A stretch of 29,225 nucleotides of DNA from a virus. Under the pieces are notes generated by a model. That model ran no database searches. It was not told the DNA's origin and was given only the letters and a program-made list of their open reading frames with translations. A program made the position numbers and the translations under genes. The stretch covers positions 1 through 29,225 of the IMG/VR virus record IMGVR_UViG_3300050821_005892. One strand, given 5' to 3'. Shown in pieces: positions 21,451 through 28,353 of this stretch. Each line of letters begins with the position of its first letter. Position 1 is the first letter of the stretch.

Positions 21451-21936
21451 CTAGGCGGCAGTTGGCCTGCGGGGGTGCGTCGGGTGCGTGGTGGGGTCCG
21501 CATGCCACGAGGTCCACATGGCACGGGTTTCGGCGAACTCGTCGGGCTCGACGGGCCTCGCCCACCCCCGCACGGCAAGGCCTGCAAGCGAAGTCGGCTC
21601 AGACTCGTCCCCGCCGAACCGGTCGCGGAACGTTCCGGGATGCTCGCGGATTGGGAGCGGGCGCCGGGGGTACGGCCTCGTGATGTTGTAGCGGGGGTTC
21701 TCGCCCGGGATCGCGCACGCCTCCTGGTGCAAGGCGATCCGCCGGTCGGCGCACCACTCGATGGCTGCGCTACGAGCATCAGGCCACCAGGGCTTACAGG
21801 CGTGGTGATTGGACAGGCGCGCCTTCAGGTTGCAGGTGATGCCGACGTACAGCAGCCGTTCGTCTGCATCGAAGATCCGGTAGACAGCGGTCGGCCGGCC
21901 GAAGATCCTGGATCTGAGGGTGGACGGGGCGTTCAT
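21451..21936 (-). CDS. GIY-YIG nuclease-domain protein, 161 aa
   Basis: Residues 16-86 form a GIY-YIG domain: TAVYRIFDADERLLYVGITCNLKARL (Tyr30, Arg40), HHACKPWWPDARSAAIEWC, then Glu72 in HQEACAI and PRYN (Asn84). The four catalytic positions seem present. Its closest relative in this window is the antitoxin-linked protein at 6053-6469, with shared TAVYR, LLYVGIT and KPWWP blocks. The tail (about 90-161) is Pro/Arg-rich and unlike the other. It starts at ATG 21936 (ATGA overlap) and ends with TAG, followed by a gap. It may cut DNA or RNA in early infection; substrate unknown. Confidence 0.82.
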   Translation of the reverse strand: MNAPSTLRSRIFGRPTAVYRIFDADERLLYVGITCNLKARLSNHHACKPWWPDARSAAIEWCADRRIALHQEACAIPGENPRYNITRPYPRRPLPIREHPGTFRDRFGGDESEPTSLAGLAVRGWARPVEPDEFAETRAMWTSWHADPTTHPTHPRRPTAA

Positions 21937-22133
21937 GCCGCACCCGCCATATCCGAAGCGGCATTCTGCTCGGCGGTCAGCTTGGCGACTGCAGGGGCGA
22001 AGATTCGGCGCAGCCGTTCGACGGTCACCGGGCTCGGTTCGGGGGCTGCTGCGACGAGGCGGCCGATATCGGTCATGACCTGCTCGCCGAGCCGGGCGGC
22101 CATCGCCTCGCGGGAGAACTCGCCCGTGGTCAT
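21933..22133 (-). CDS. Small hypothetical protein, 66 aa
   Basis: A 66-aa helical protein (FSREAMAARLGEQVMTDIGRLV, then SPVTVERLRRIFAPAVAKLTAEQN). ATG at 22133 overlaps the upstream stop (ATGA), and its stop overlaps the GIY-YIG start, so it is the second gene of the early operon. The second half reads like a short helical DNA- or protein-contact module, but no family is recognised. Excisionases and anti-repressors often occupy this place; there is no sequence proof. Confidence 0.74.
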   Translation of the reverse strand: MTTGEFSREAMAARLGEQVMTDIGRLVAAAPEPSPVTVERLRRIFAPAVAKLTAEQNAASDMAGAA

Positions 22134-22468
22134 GCCGCAACCGGCTCGGCGTCGTCGATGTCGATGACGCGCAGCACGGCCGCGAGCGCCTCCTTCTCGG
22201 TGACTCCGTGGATCCGCTCGTAGCAGCGGACGACGGCTCCGAGGGTGAAGATGCTCGGGTACTCGGCGCCGTTGTCGCTGCCGATGTCGGCGAAGCGCTG
22301 CCGGTGCAGCCCTGCGGCCCTGGCGATGCGGGCGAGGTTGGGCTTTCCGTCCTTGGAGTGCCGTAGCTCGTCGTGGCCTGCGGCGATCAACTCGAAGACG
22401 TTGTGTTCCAGGCCTAGCGGGAGTCCGCGTCGGGGTGGTCTGAGTCCTATCGAAGTGACGTCCGTCAT
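22130..22468 (-). CDS. HTH protein, first gene of the early operon (Cro-like position)
   Basis: A 112-aa protein with a helix-turn-helix at about 44-63 (NLARIARAAGLHRQRFADIG) and a second helical part (FTLGAVVRCYERIHGVTEKEALAAVLRVIDID). It is divergent from the repressor at 22732 and opens the leftward early operon, the place of a Cro-like or early regulator. No Shine-Dalgarno is seen. A -10-like TAGTCT lies 7 nt before ATG 22468, so the message may be leaderless. A 16-bp operator-like sequence covers the start codon. An upstream frame to 22582 would run through the operators and is rejected. Confidence 0.78.
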   Translation of the reverse strand: MTDVTSIGLRPPRRGLPLGLEHNVFELIAAGHDELRHSKDGKPNLARIARAAGLHRQRFADIGSDNGAEYPSIFTLGAVVRCYERIHGVTEKEALAAVLRVIDIDDAEPVAA

Positions 22469-22505
22469 GTAGGACAGACTAGCCCATGGGTCCTGCGTAT
22501 AGGAC
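22444..22505. promoter_or_regulatory. Operator array at the early leftward promoter
   Basis: Three 16-bp sites share GTCCTA-N4-TAGGAC. The best is GTCCTGCGTATAGGAC (22490-22505, 11 of 12 arm bases). GTCCGTCATGTAGGAC (22460-22475, 10 of 12) covers the start codon of the early gene. The poorest, GTCCTATCGAAGTGAC (22444-22459, 9 of 12), abuts it directly. They overlap the -35 region, start point and 5' end of the early gene, so a bound repressor would shut the operon. Confidence 0.75.
22476..22504 (-). promoter_or_regulatory. Leftward early promoter
   Basis: On the minus strand, TCCTAT (22504-22499), a 17-bp spacer and TAGTCT (22481-22476) lie immediately before ATG 22468. The predicted start point is at or next to the A of the ATG. 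The -35 is not canonical, but the same TCCTAT-N17-TAGNNT layout recurs at the opposing promoter. Confidence 0.5.
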
Positions 22506-22659
22506 TGATTTTGATAACGGAAAGGTAAAGCTTGGGGTGCGCGCTGCGGTGCACGCGCCCCGAAATCTCCCCAGTGGGCCATGGCGGTCTAGGCCACTGG
22601 CGTTTATGTTCTCGATGTCGGGAACGTCTCGGAGTGCGCGCCACCGGAGCGCGCCGAAT
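22506..22659. other. Divergent leader with two hairpins
   Basis: This 154-bp spacer between the two operators holds no convincing gene; a 66-codon plus-strand frame there (22486-22686) looks spurious. A 9-bp stem with one bulge, CCAGTGG-G-CC (22571-22580) against GGCCACTGG (22592-22600), encloses an 11-nt loop. A weaker GC hairpin lies at 22534-22561. They may be DNA sites for a protein or parts of upstream antisense RNA. Confidence 0.45.
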
Positions 22660-22689
22660 GTCCTATGCCTAGGACAGAGCGGGTAGGGT
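22660..22689 (+). promoter_or_regulatory. Repressor promoter with perfect operator
   Basis: GTCCTATGCCTAGGAC (22660-22675) is a perfect inverted repeat with 6-bp arms. It covers a TCCTAT -35-like box (22661-22666); 17 bp further is TAGGGT (22684-22689), the -10. The repressor ATG at 22732 follows after about 35 nt with its own ribosome site. Autoregulation is likely. Confidence 0.65.
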
Positions 22690-22731
22690 TCCATGCAGTC
22701 GGCACCGGCAACCCATCAAGGCGGGCACCTC

Positions 22732-23211
22732 ATGACGCACACCAACCCTGTGGCCGAAGCGTGGGGCAAATGGCTCAGCGCACGCCTGGCCGCCCTCGAC
22801 ATGTCGCAAGCGGACCTACGCCAGCAACTCGACGCGGCGGGTACCCCGACGAAAAAACAGACCGTATCGCAATGGGTCAACGGCCAGAACAGCACAGACC
22901 CCAACACCGCCGCAGCGATCGCCGCCGTCCTCAATGCCGACCCGCTCGAAGCCCTCCGCGCCGCCGGCCACGAGCCCATCGCGGACCTCATCGCCACCCT
23001 CATGGACGGACGCCCCCCACGACCGGCCGGCGCCACACCCGACCCCATCGCCGCAGCCATCCAGGACATCCTCGACGACAAACGCCTGACGCCAGTGGAG
23101 CAGCGTGACGCCCTCGCACATCTCAATCGGCGCGTGAAGAGCGTCCTCGCCGAAGTCAACGGAATCATCGACGCGATCATCGCATCCAGGGGTGATGTCG
23201 AGTCCGCATAG
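22732..23211 (+). CDS. HTH-type phage repressor (immunity repressor candidate)
   Basis: A 159-aa protein with an XRE-like DNA-binding domain at about 10-70: LSARLAALDMSQADLRQQLDAAG, TVSQWVNGQNSTDPNTAAAIAAVLNAD. The C-terminal part (DDKRLTPVEQRDALAHLNRRVKSVLAEVNGIIDAII) is helical and may dimerise. No peptidase (LexA-like) domain is present. The ATG at 22732 has AAGGCGGG 7-8 nt upstream; an ATG at 22693 would lie at the -10 and is less likely. It faces away from the early operon across the operator array and is the natural candidate to bind GTCCTA-N4-TAGGAC. Lysogeny control is inferred from layout. Confidence 0.83.
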   Translation: MTHTNPVAEAWGKWLSARLAALDMSQADLRQQLDAAGTPTKKQTVSQWVNGQNSTDPNTAAAIAAVLNADPLEALRAAGHEPIADLIATLMDGRPPRPAGATPDPIAAAIQDILDDKRLTPVEQRDALAHLNRRVKSVLAEVNGIIDAIIASRGDVESA

Positions 23212-23217
23212 AAGAGG

Positions 23218-23235
23218 TAGGACATCGAACGTCCT
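23218..23235. promoter_or_regulatory. Outward-facing copy of the operator half-sites
   Basis: TAGGAC (23218-23223) and GTCCT (23231-23235) lie 7 bp apart, in reverse order to the operators at the switch. They sit 6 bp after the repressor stop and before the membrane-protein gene. They could be a further repressor site, but with only 11 matching bases chance is possible. Confidence 0.35.
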
Positions 23236-23329
23236 GACGCCAAGGTTGTTGAGGCTTCACAGGCCTTTGATCGGGCCCTAGCTTGGACATATTCACATGG
23301 TGGTCACTTGGGGAGAGCTGGGGAAGACA

Positions 23330-23788
23330 ATGATTCGTCAGATCAAGCACTTGCGGCCACGAGCCGCATACGGGCCCGCGCCAACCGCTGCGCTATGGGT
23401 CGCCTGCGCCGTCAGCGGGACACTCCTGCGCGACACCGACCTCGACAACCCGACGAACGGCACAGGGCGGCTCTACCTCCTGATCGCCCTGCTGGCCGGA
23501 ATGGGCGCCATGGCCCGCACCATCGTCCGCGGCTCACGCAAACGCACCGCAACCATCGTCGCCACACTGAAGCTGCACGAGCGCCGGGAGGAAGCCGCGA
23601 TCGACGCCGGTATCGATGTCGCCGTCGAACGGCTCGCGGACATCGCAGGAGGCGGACACAGTCCGCGACACCGGCACGGCGCCGGCAACCCGTGGCTCCC
23701 CGCCACCCGCCTCGCCACAGCGAACACGGCCGGACCGGGCGCCACCATCCACCCGATCACACAGGCCGCAGCAAACCGCGCATCCTGA
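23330..23788 (+). CDS. Two-pass membrane protein, 152 aa
   Basis: Two hydrophobic segments, AALWVACAVSGTLL (about 20-34) and LYLLIALLAGMGAMARTIV (about 49-67), precede a basic, helical cytoplasmic part (RKRTATIVATLKLHERREEAAIDAG) and a Gly/His/Pro-rich tail. ATG at 23330 has GGGGAAG just upstream; ATG 23297 would add 11 residues without a ribosome site. It lies downstream of the repressor on the same strand, so it may be expressed in lysogens, the usual place for superinfection-exclusion or other lysogenic-conversion proteins. No family is recognised, so this role is a guess from position. Confidence 0.68.
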   Translation: MIRQIKHLRPRAAYGPAPTAALWVACAVSGTLLRDTDLDNPTNGTGRLYLLIALLAGMGAMARTIVRGSRKRTATIVATLKLHERREEAAIDAGIDVAVERLADIAGGGHSPRHRHGAGNPWLPATRLATANTAGPGATIHPITQAAANRAS

Positions 23789-23812
23789 ACCGCCCGACAC
23801 AGCCACCCCCCA

Positions 23813-23842
23813 AGCGGCGTCCCCAGACCACGGACGGCCGCT
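23813..23842. terminator. Likely bidirectional terminator between convergent genes
   Basis: AGCGGCGTCC (23813-23822) pairs with GGAC-G-GCCGCT (23832-23842), a 10-bp stem with one bulge and a 9-nt loop, followed by TTT. It lies in the 70-bp gap between the plus-strand membrane-protein gene and the end of the integrase gene. Confidence 0.6.
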
Positions 23843-23858
23843 TTCGGCATTCCCGGAC

Positions 23859-25289
23859 CTAATACGTGAAAGCGATCGCATACCGGTCCGGCGTGATCTT
23901 CCTCGCGCCGAGCGAATACGCCTTGTTCAACTGCACCGTCATCACCGCACGGATCGCCTCCCTGCGCTGCGGGAGATCAAGCTCCTCCCACACGGCCCGC
24001 GCTTCGGCACACGCCAGCCGCCGGAGCACCGGGGAGACATCCGTCTCCCGCACCTGCGTGTAAGCGGCATCGATCAGCGGCTGCAGGTTCGCCTCCAACT
24101 CGGACATCGCAGCCAGCGACAGTCGCCGCAACCCGAACGCCGTCCTCGCGTCATCCAACTCGATCTGCATCCGGGCGGCCTCGGCCATTGCGGCTTTCGC
24201 CTGCTCCTCGATACCAGTGCGCACGAGGGAAGCGGCGAAACCCGGCTTCTCCGCATACTCCAGGAGCGCTTCCTGCACAATGTCGTCGAGTTTGTAGACC
24301 ATCATCGAGCAGCAGAAGTCGGTCACGCACGTGTACGCCTTGTGGCCACGGTTGTTCCGCACCCGGATCAGGCCGCCGCACTGGGGTGTCGCGATCCCCG
24401 ACAGCAGCCAGTGGACTGCGTTGTCCTTCATCGTCTTGCGTCCCGGATTGGTCAGAGTGCGCTCGATCGCGGCATATACGGCCTCATCCTCGATGATCGC
24501 CTTCCATTCCGCCTTCGCGACGACCCCCTTCTTGCCGTGCTGCCGCTTGCCGATGTACGTCGGCTTCAGCAGCGTCCGCTTCACCATCTCGGCCGTCCAC
24601 GGCCCGGCCCCCGTCGGCGACCGCAGCCCGCGTTCGTTGAAGTCCTTCGCGATCCTGTAGGTCGTCTCACCGCCATACACACGGGCCGCCATCTCGCGGA
24701 CCACCACAGCCTCCGGCTCGTACACCACCTGCTCGATCAAATCGCCCGACGCGGGGTCGTACTCCCGCCGGTACCCGAACGGTATGCGCCCGTGCGGATG
24801 GCCCTGCGCTGCGAAACGACGTGTGGTTCGCAAAACCCTGTCCCTGATCTGATCGCTCTCGGTCTCAGCCTGCACGGCATCCCGCGCCGAGTTCGCCCGG
24901 TCGGACGTCTTGCTCATGTCGTAGATCGTGTCGTTGTAGCACAGCAGCACACCGGTCTCCAGGCACAGCCTGCGCAGCTTGACGTACACCTCGAGATCCC
25001 GGTAGGCGCGTGAGGCCTCCCAGTACACGATGACGTCGGCCTCGCCGCGCTGCAGAGCCTCGACCATGGCCTCGTAGTCCGGTCGCGACTTGCGGGCGTG
25101 CCGCGAGGCACTCCGGTCCGGATCCTCATACCGGCCCACGATCACCCAGTCGCGCTCATCGCAGATGCGTTCGTTCTCTTCGTTCTGCGCCGCGACGGAT
25201 GTTCCGCGGCCCTTCGGGTCCCTGGAGACGCGCCCATAGGTGAAGGCGCGCAGCTGGTTCTGTGTCGCCGGCAGAGTGCTGAGTCTCAT
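23859..25289 (-). CDS. int: Large serine recombinase (phage integrase)
   Basis: A 476-aa serine integrase that joins attP and attB. The resolvase domain (about 14-160) starts with FTYGRVSRDPKGRG, where Ser22 is the nucleophile, and contains DWVIVGRYEDPDRSASRHARKSRPDYEAM and ADVIVYWEASRAYRD. The recombinase domain (about 165-290) has IPFGYRR and GLRSPTGAGPWTAEMVKRTLLKPTYIG. A zinc ribbon (CGGLIRVRNNRG...C, with DFCC) and a coiled-coil stretch follow, as in phiC31-type enzymes, although the protein is shorter than phiC31 Int (about 600). It starts at ATG 25289 and ends with TAG. It shows this phage is temperate. Confidence 0.95.
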   Translation of the reverse strand: MRLSTLPATQNQLRAFTYGRVSRDPKGRGTSVAAQNEENERICDERDWVIVGRYEDPDRSASRHARKSRPDYEAMVEALQRGEADVIVYWEASRAYRDLEVYVKLRRLCLETGVLLCYNDTIYDMSKTSDRANSARDAVQAETESDQIRDRVLRTTRRFAAQGHPHGRIPFGYRREYDPASGDLIEQVVYEPEAVVVREMAARVYGGETTYRIAKDFNERGLRSPTGAGPWTAEMVKRTLLKPTYIGKRQHGKKGVVAKAEWKAIIEDEAVYAAIERTLTNPGRKTMKDNAVHWLLSGIATPQCGGLIRVRNNRGHKAYTCVTDFCCSMMVYKLDDIVQEALLEYAEKPGFAASLVRTGIEEQAKAAMAEAARMQIELDDARTAFGLRRLSLAAMSELEANLQPLIDAAYTQVRETDVSPVLRRLACAEARAVWEELDLPQRREAIRAVMTVQLNKAYSLGARKITPDRYAIAFTY

Positions 25290-25412
25290 GGGGTGATGGT
25301 CTCACTAGACACACCCTTCTGTCTCCGGAATACCGGCGTGCCAAGGAGATAGGCAGGTGCGTGCAGCCTGTAAAGCGGACGCGCGGCGTGTCGTCCACCT
25401 GGCCCGGAACGC
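25290..25412. other. Candidate attP region upstream of the integrase
   Basis: In phages with serine integrases attP often lies beside int. This 123-bp gap holds no gene. It contains short inverted repeats such as GTCT-CACT-AGAC (25309-25320) and CCGG-AATA-CCGG (25326-25337). The crossover dinucleotide cannot be read from sequence. It may also carry the integrase promoter. Confidence 0.3.
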
Positions 25413-25440
25413 AAAAAAGACCCCCCGCCGAAGCGGGGGG
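25413..25440 (-). terminator. Intrinsic terminator of the lysis operon
   Basis: On the minus strand CCCCCCGC-TTCG-GCGGGGGG forms a perfect 8-bp stem closed by a stable C(UUCG)G tetraloop, followed by TC and six T. It lies just downstream of the 218-aa coiled-coil gene and stops the lysis transcript before the integrase gene. Confidence 0.95.
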
Positions 25441-25456
25441 CCCAAATCACGATCAG

Positions 25457-26113
25457 CTAATGGTGCAGCGCGATGGCCGTCACGATCGCCGCGACCGACA
25501 CCAGCACCGCCAGCAGGGCCAGCAGCGAACCGCGGTCCAGGCGGTCCTCGGTCCGGGAGTGCTGCGCGCCGGCGGACTGGCCCTCGCCGCGGTCGATGCG
25601 CTCCTTGATCTCGGTGAGTCGGGCGTCCATCGACTTTTCCAGCGTCTGGATGATCGTCCCGATCTGGTCGATTTGCTTCGTGAAGGACGTCTCCGACTTC
25701 ACCGCCGCGGCGGCCGACGCCTCACCCTGCGCGGTCACCAACTCCTTCGCGGCCTGCAGGGCGGCGTTCAGCGCCTGCCCGTTCGCGGTCGAGGCCTGCG
25801 CGGTGCGCACGTCCCGCTCGACGAACTGCAGCGCCACGGACTGGAACTTCTCCTCATTCAGCTCCCGTAGGTGCTTGATCTGCTTTTCGATCTCCGTGGG
25901 CGTGCGGTTGACGCCCTCGGACAGGAGTTCGGTGGCGCGGTCCATCCCGTCGAGGCGTGCTTCGACGACCTCCCGCAGGGACGCCAGTTCGCGGCGCAGT
26001 TGCGCCGTGGTCAGCGCGGTCGGGTCGGGGATGGGGCGCCGGTCGCCGTCGGCCCGCTGCCCGGGTTCGTCCGCCTGCTGGTCGCGGAAGGGGCGCCGGG
26101 TCACCGGCTTCAC
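25457..26113 (-). CDS. Coiled-coil protein with C-terminal membrane anchor
   Basis: A 218-aa protein. After a charged, disordered start, residues about 50-185 are heptad-rich helices (TAQLRRELASLREVVEARLDGMD, EKQIKHLRELNEEKFQSVAL, IGTIIQTLEKSMDARLTEIKERID). The last 22 residues (LLALLAVLVSVAAIVTAIALHH) are a membrane helix, so it is anchored by its tail. It is the final gene of the lysis operon, immediately before the terminator. Similar tail-anchored coiled-coil proteins follow actinophage lysins, and a holin or spanin-like job is possible but unproved. GTG at 26113 overlaps the upstream stop (GTGA). Confidence 0.78.
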   Translation of the reverse strand: MKPVTRRPFRDQQADEPGQRADGDRRPIPDPTALTTAQLRRELASLREVVEARLDGMDRATELLSEGVNRTPTEIEKQIKHLRELNEEKFQSVALQFVERDVRTAQASTANGQALNAALQAAKELVTAQGEASAAAAVKSETSFTKQIDQIGTIIQTLEKSMDARLTEIKERIDRGEGQSAGAQHSRTEDRLDRGSLLALLAVLVSVAAIVTAIALHH

Positions 26114-26637
26114 CGCTTGCCCTGGCCGGCGACCGCCGGCTGGCACCCGAGCGTCTCGTACCCCTTCTCCACGACCGCCACCGCGTTGTCCGACCGCAGC
26201 TTCTGCGCCGGCGTCAGCCCCACGGTCCGGGCCGGGTCGTCGGTGAACGCCACCAGCACCCCGTACAGCGGGCACAGCACCTGCGTGCGGATCTGCGCCT
26301 GCTGCTGGGTGGTGGCGTAGCTACGCCTCAGCGATTCCTGGATCTGCGCGGTGGCCGCCTTGAGCTGGGCATTGGTGTGCGCCTGCCCGGACAGGACCGT
26401 AGCCAGGGTGATCGTGAACGCCACGTCGACCGCGACGGCGGCCAGCAGCCACCGCTGGGACCTGCGGCGCTTGGACTTCTCGGCCTTCAGGGCCACCGCG
26501 GACCGCCTCTCGGACGCCTGCATGTCCGTGCGCAGCCCGACGATCGTCTCCCGCAGCTCGGCGGCCTCCGTGACGAGTGTGGCGACGGTCGCGGCGTCCG
26601 GCTCCGGAGCGCCGGGCGTCTCAGGTGTCATGCTCAT
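26110..26637 (-). CDS. Membrane protein with coiled coil, 175 aa
   Basis: A short acidic start and a helix (LVTEAAELRETIVGLRTDMQASERR) lead through a basic stretch (KAEKSKRRRSQRW) into one membrane helix (LLAAVAVDVAFTITLATVL, about 64-82). The outer part has another helix (LKAATAQIQESLRRSYATTQQQAQ) and two cysteines (VLCPLYG and LGCQPA) that could pair outside the membrane. The start ATG 26637 has GGAGGAG 6 nt upstream. It lies within the lysis operon; a role in envelope lysis is inferred from place only. Confidence 0.75.
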   Translation of the reverse strand: MSMTPETPGAPEPDAATVATLVTEAAELRETIVGLRTDMQASERRSAVALKAEKSKRRRSQRWLLAAVAVDVAFTITLATVLSGQAHTNAQLKAATAQIQESLRRSYATTQQQAQIRTQVLCPLYGVLVAFTDDPARTVGLTPAQKLRSDNAVAVVEKGYETLGCQPAVAGQGKR

Positions 26638-26830
26638 CGGACTCCTCCGCCTGTCTCGCCGCGTCGTCGGCGATCTCCCACATCCGGTCGGCGGCGCCGG
26701 CCAGGCGTGTCGAGAATGCCTCCAGCCGCTGCCCGATCTCCTGCCAGCGTTCTTCCATGCCGGTGGTGGCGCGGCGCACCGCGGGCAGCGGGTCGGGTTC
26801 GGGTCGTGGTCGCCGGTGCGGCAGTCTCAC
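26621..26830 (-). CDS. Small charged helical protein, 69 aa
   Basis: A 69-aa protein with an Arg/Pro-rich start (RLPHRRPRPEPDPLPAVRR) and an amphipathic acidic helix (ERWQEIGQRLEAFSTRLAGAADRMWEIADDAARQAEESDEHD). It starts at GTG 26830 with AGGAG 9 nt upstream, and its 3' end overlaps the next gene by 17 nt. It is soluble with no recognisable domain, and is probably a coiled-coil partner of its neighbours. Confidence 0.7.
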   Translation of the reverse strand: MRLPHRRPRPEPDPLPAVRRATTGMEERWQEIGQRLEAFSTRLAGAADRMWEIADDAARQAEESDEHDT

Positions 26831-26843
26831 GTCGATGTGCTCC

Positions 26844-27275
26844 TCACGGCGCGGTCGACCCCGCCTGCCGTAGCGCCTCCAGCTCGTCCCGAAGGAGTTT
26901 CAGTGACGCGGCGACGGCGTCGCGTTCGGTGGTGACGGCGGCGATCTGCCGTTGCAGTTCCTCGCGTTCGGCCTGGAATCGTGTCGTCAGCGTCGCGAGG
27001 GATTCGGTGAGCGATTGCATCGCGGATTCGAGGTTGTGGACCTGTGTTTCGAGCTCGGCGGCGCGGGTCTCGGCTTTCGTGGCGGCCCGCTCCAGGGGGG
27101 TGAGCAACGCCAGGGACATCTCGGCCACGGCCTTGGAGTTGTCGACCATCGTCTTGGTCTCCGCCCCCTGGACTTCCCTGATCCTCAGGCGGTAGGTGAG
27201 GACCGCCGCGACGCCGGTCAGGGTGCCGCCGCTGAGGACCAGCAGGCCGTCTTGTATCAGGTTGTGGTCGGTCAT
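26844..27275 (-). CDS. Membrane-anchored coiled-coil protein, 143 aa (holin-like candidate)
   Basis: The N-terminus has one hydrophobic segment (GLLVLSGGTLTGVAAVLTY, about 10-28). The rest is a long coiled coil (TKAETRAAELETQVHNLESAMQSLTESLATL, then ERDAVAASLKLLRDELEALR). It directly follows the GH25 lysozyme gene. An anchored short protein here is a holin candidate, but single-segment N-terminal anchors with long coiled coils also occur in other roles. No strong ribosome site is seen before ATG 27275. Confidence 0.68.
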   Translation of the reverse strand: MTDHNLIQDGLLVLSGGTLTGVAAVLTYRLRIREVQGAETKTMVDNSKAVAEMSLALLTPLERAATKAETRAAELETQVHNLESAMQSLTESLATLTTRFQAEREELQRQIAAVTTERDAVAASLKLLRDELEALRQAGSTAP

Positions 27276-27318
27276 CGCGGTCGTCGCAGGCCGGGGTCTG
27301 GGGCCATGACGGTCGCGG

Positions 27319-28353
27319 TCAGCCGTTCGCAGTTGCGGTGGACAGGTGGTGCAGGACGGCCGCTGCGATGACGTCGGCGGTGGCGCCTGCGGCGAGGTGC
27401 GGGGCGATCGCGGCGGCCAGGGCGTTGACGTCGATGGTCGGCGGCTGGCTCACGGCTGCGGCCAGGGCGTCGAGCTTGGCGCTCAGCGAGTTGGCGGCGT
27501 CGCGGGCCTGCCCGGCCGCCTGGTTCGCCCAGTTCGCGGCGTCGCGGGCCTCGGCCGCGTGCAGCGCGGCGGCGCGGGATCCGGCGTCCGACCAGATGAG
27601 GGCGGTGTCGCTGTCGAACGTCGCGTTCGCCGGGAACTCCCCGGCGATCTCAGGCCACTTGGCGGCGATACTGGCCGGGATGGTGCCCACGGTGTCTCCC
27701 TGTGTTGTCGTGGCCGGGATGGGGGGCGGTGCGGGGGAGCCGAGGAACGCCGCGAGCTGGGCGAGGCTTCCGCGGTAGGCGTTCATGTCACCGACGGCCT
27801 GGCCGCCCTCGACGGCGGCGTCCGTGTACTGGTAGAGCGTCGGGGTGACGCCGCCGTAGGGCAGCCAGCCGGCCGCGTTGTCGCCGGGGTAGCCGGAGCC
27901 GCCCGGGTAGGCCGACGAGATGAGGCCGACGCCGCGGGCCGACAGCGGCGTCAGGTTCGGCGAGCCGATCTGCGACCAGAACCAGCGGGGGACGTAAGCC
28001 AGCTTGACCCGGACGCCGATCGCGGCGCACGCGTCCACGTAGTCGACGACGTCGGCCAGTCTCGGCATCGACGGGCCCTCGGTCTCCACGTCGACCATCA
28101 CCGGCAGGGTGGGGTCGCCGAGGTGGGCCTTGGTCCAGGCGGCCTGCGCTGCGGCCGTCGACTCGGTTTTGAGGAAGTGATACGCCGCGAACAGTTTCCC
28201 GACGGAGCGGGTCTGTGACCGCCATCCGTTGTAGTCGGCGTCCGCGTAGTACACGCCCTCGGTGCATTTGGCCAGGACGAATGCGGCGCCGGCCAGGGCT
28301 GCGACGTTCACGCCGTGCTGGTAGGAGCTGAGGTCCGGGCCGAAGATCGCCAT
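27319..28353 (-). CDS. GH25 lysozyme endolysin
   Basis: A 344-aa endolysin. Residues 1-200 are a glycosyl hydrolase family 25 domain, cleaving the glycan strands of peptidoglycan: FGPDLSSYQHGVN (catalytic-domain Asp of DxSxxQ), VLAKCTEGVYYADADY, VMVDVETEG (DxE catalytic pair) and TPTLYQYTD. A Pro/Thr linker follows, then an Ala-rich helical C-terminal region with AAAIAPHLAAGATADVIAAAVLHHL, likely for wall binding or oligomerisation. No signal peptide is visible, so a holin is needed. ATG at 28353 forms a TGATG junction with the 38-aa gene upstream. Confidence 0.93.
   Translation of the reverse strand: MAIFGPDLSSYQHGVNVAALAGAAFVLAKCTEGVYYADADYNGWRSQTRSVGKLFAAYHFLKTESTAAAQAAWTKAHLGDPTLPVMVDVETEGPSMPRLADVVDYVDACAAIGVRVKLAYVPRWFWSQIGSPNLTPLSARGVGLISSAYPGGSGYPGDNAAGWLPYGGVTPTLYQYTDAAVEGGQAVGDMNAYRGSLAQLAAFLGSPAPPPIPATTTQGDTVGTIPASIAAKWPEIAGEFPANATFDSDTALIWSDAGSRAAALHAAEARDAANWANQAAGQARDAANSLSAKLDALAAAVSQPPTIDVNALAAAIAPHLAAGATADVIAAAVLHHLSTATANG

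Noticed and set aside
22486-22686. 66-codon plus-strand frame in the divergent spacer
   Set aside because: It crosses two operators and both hairpins, has no ribosome site and an unlikely composition.
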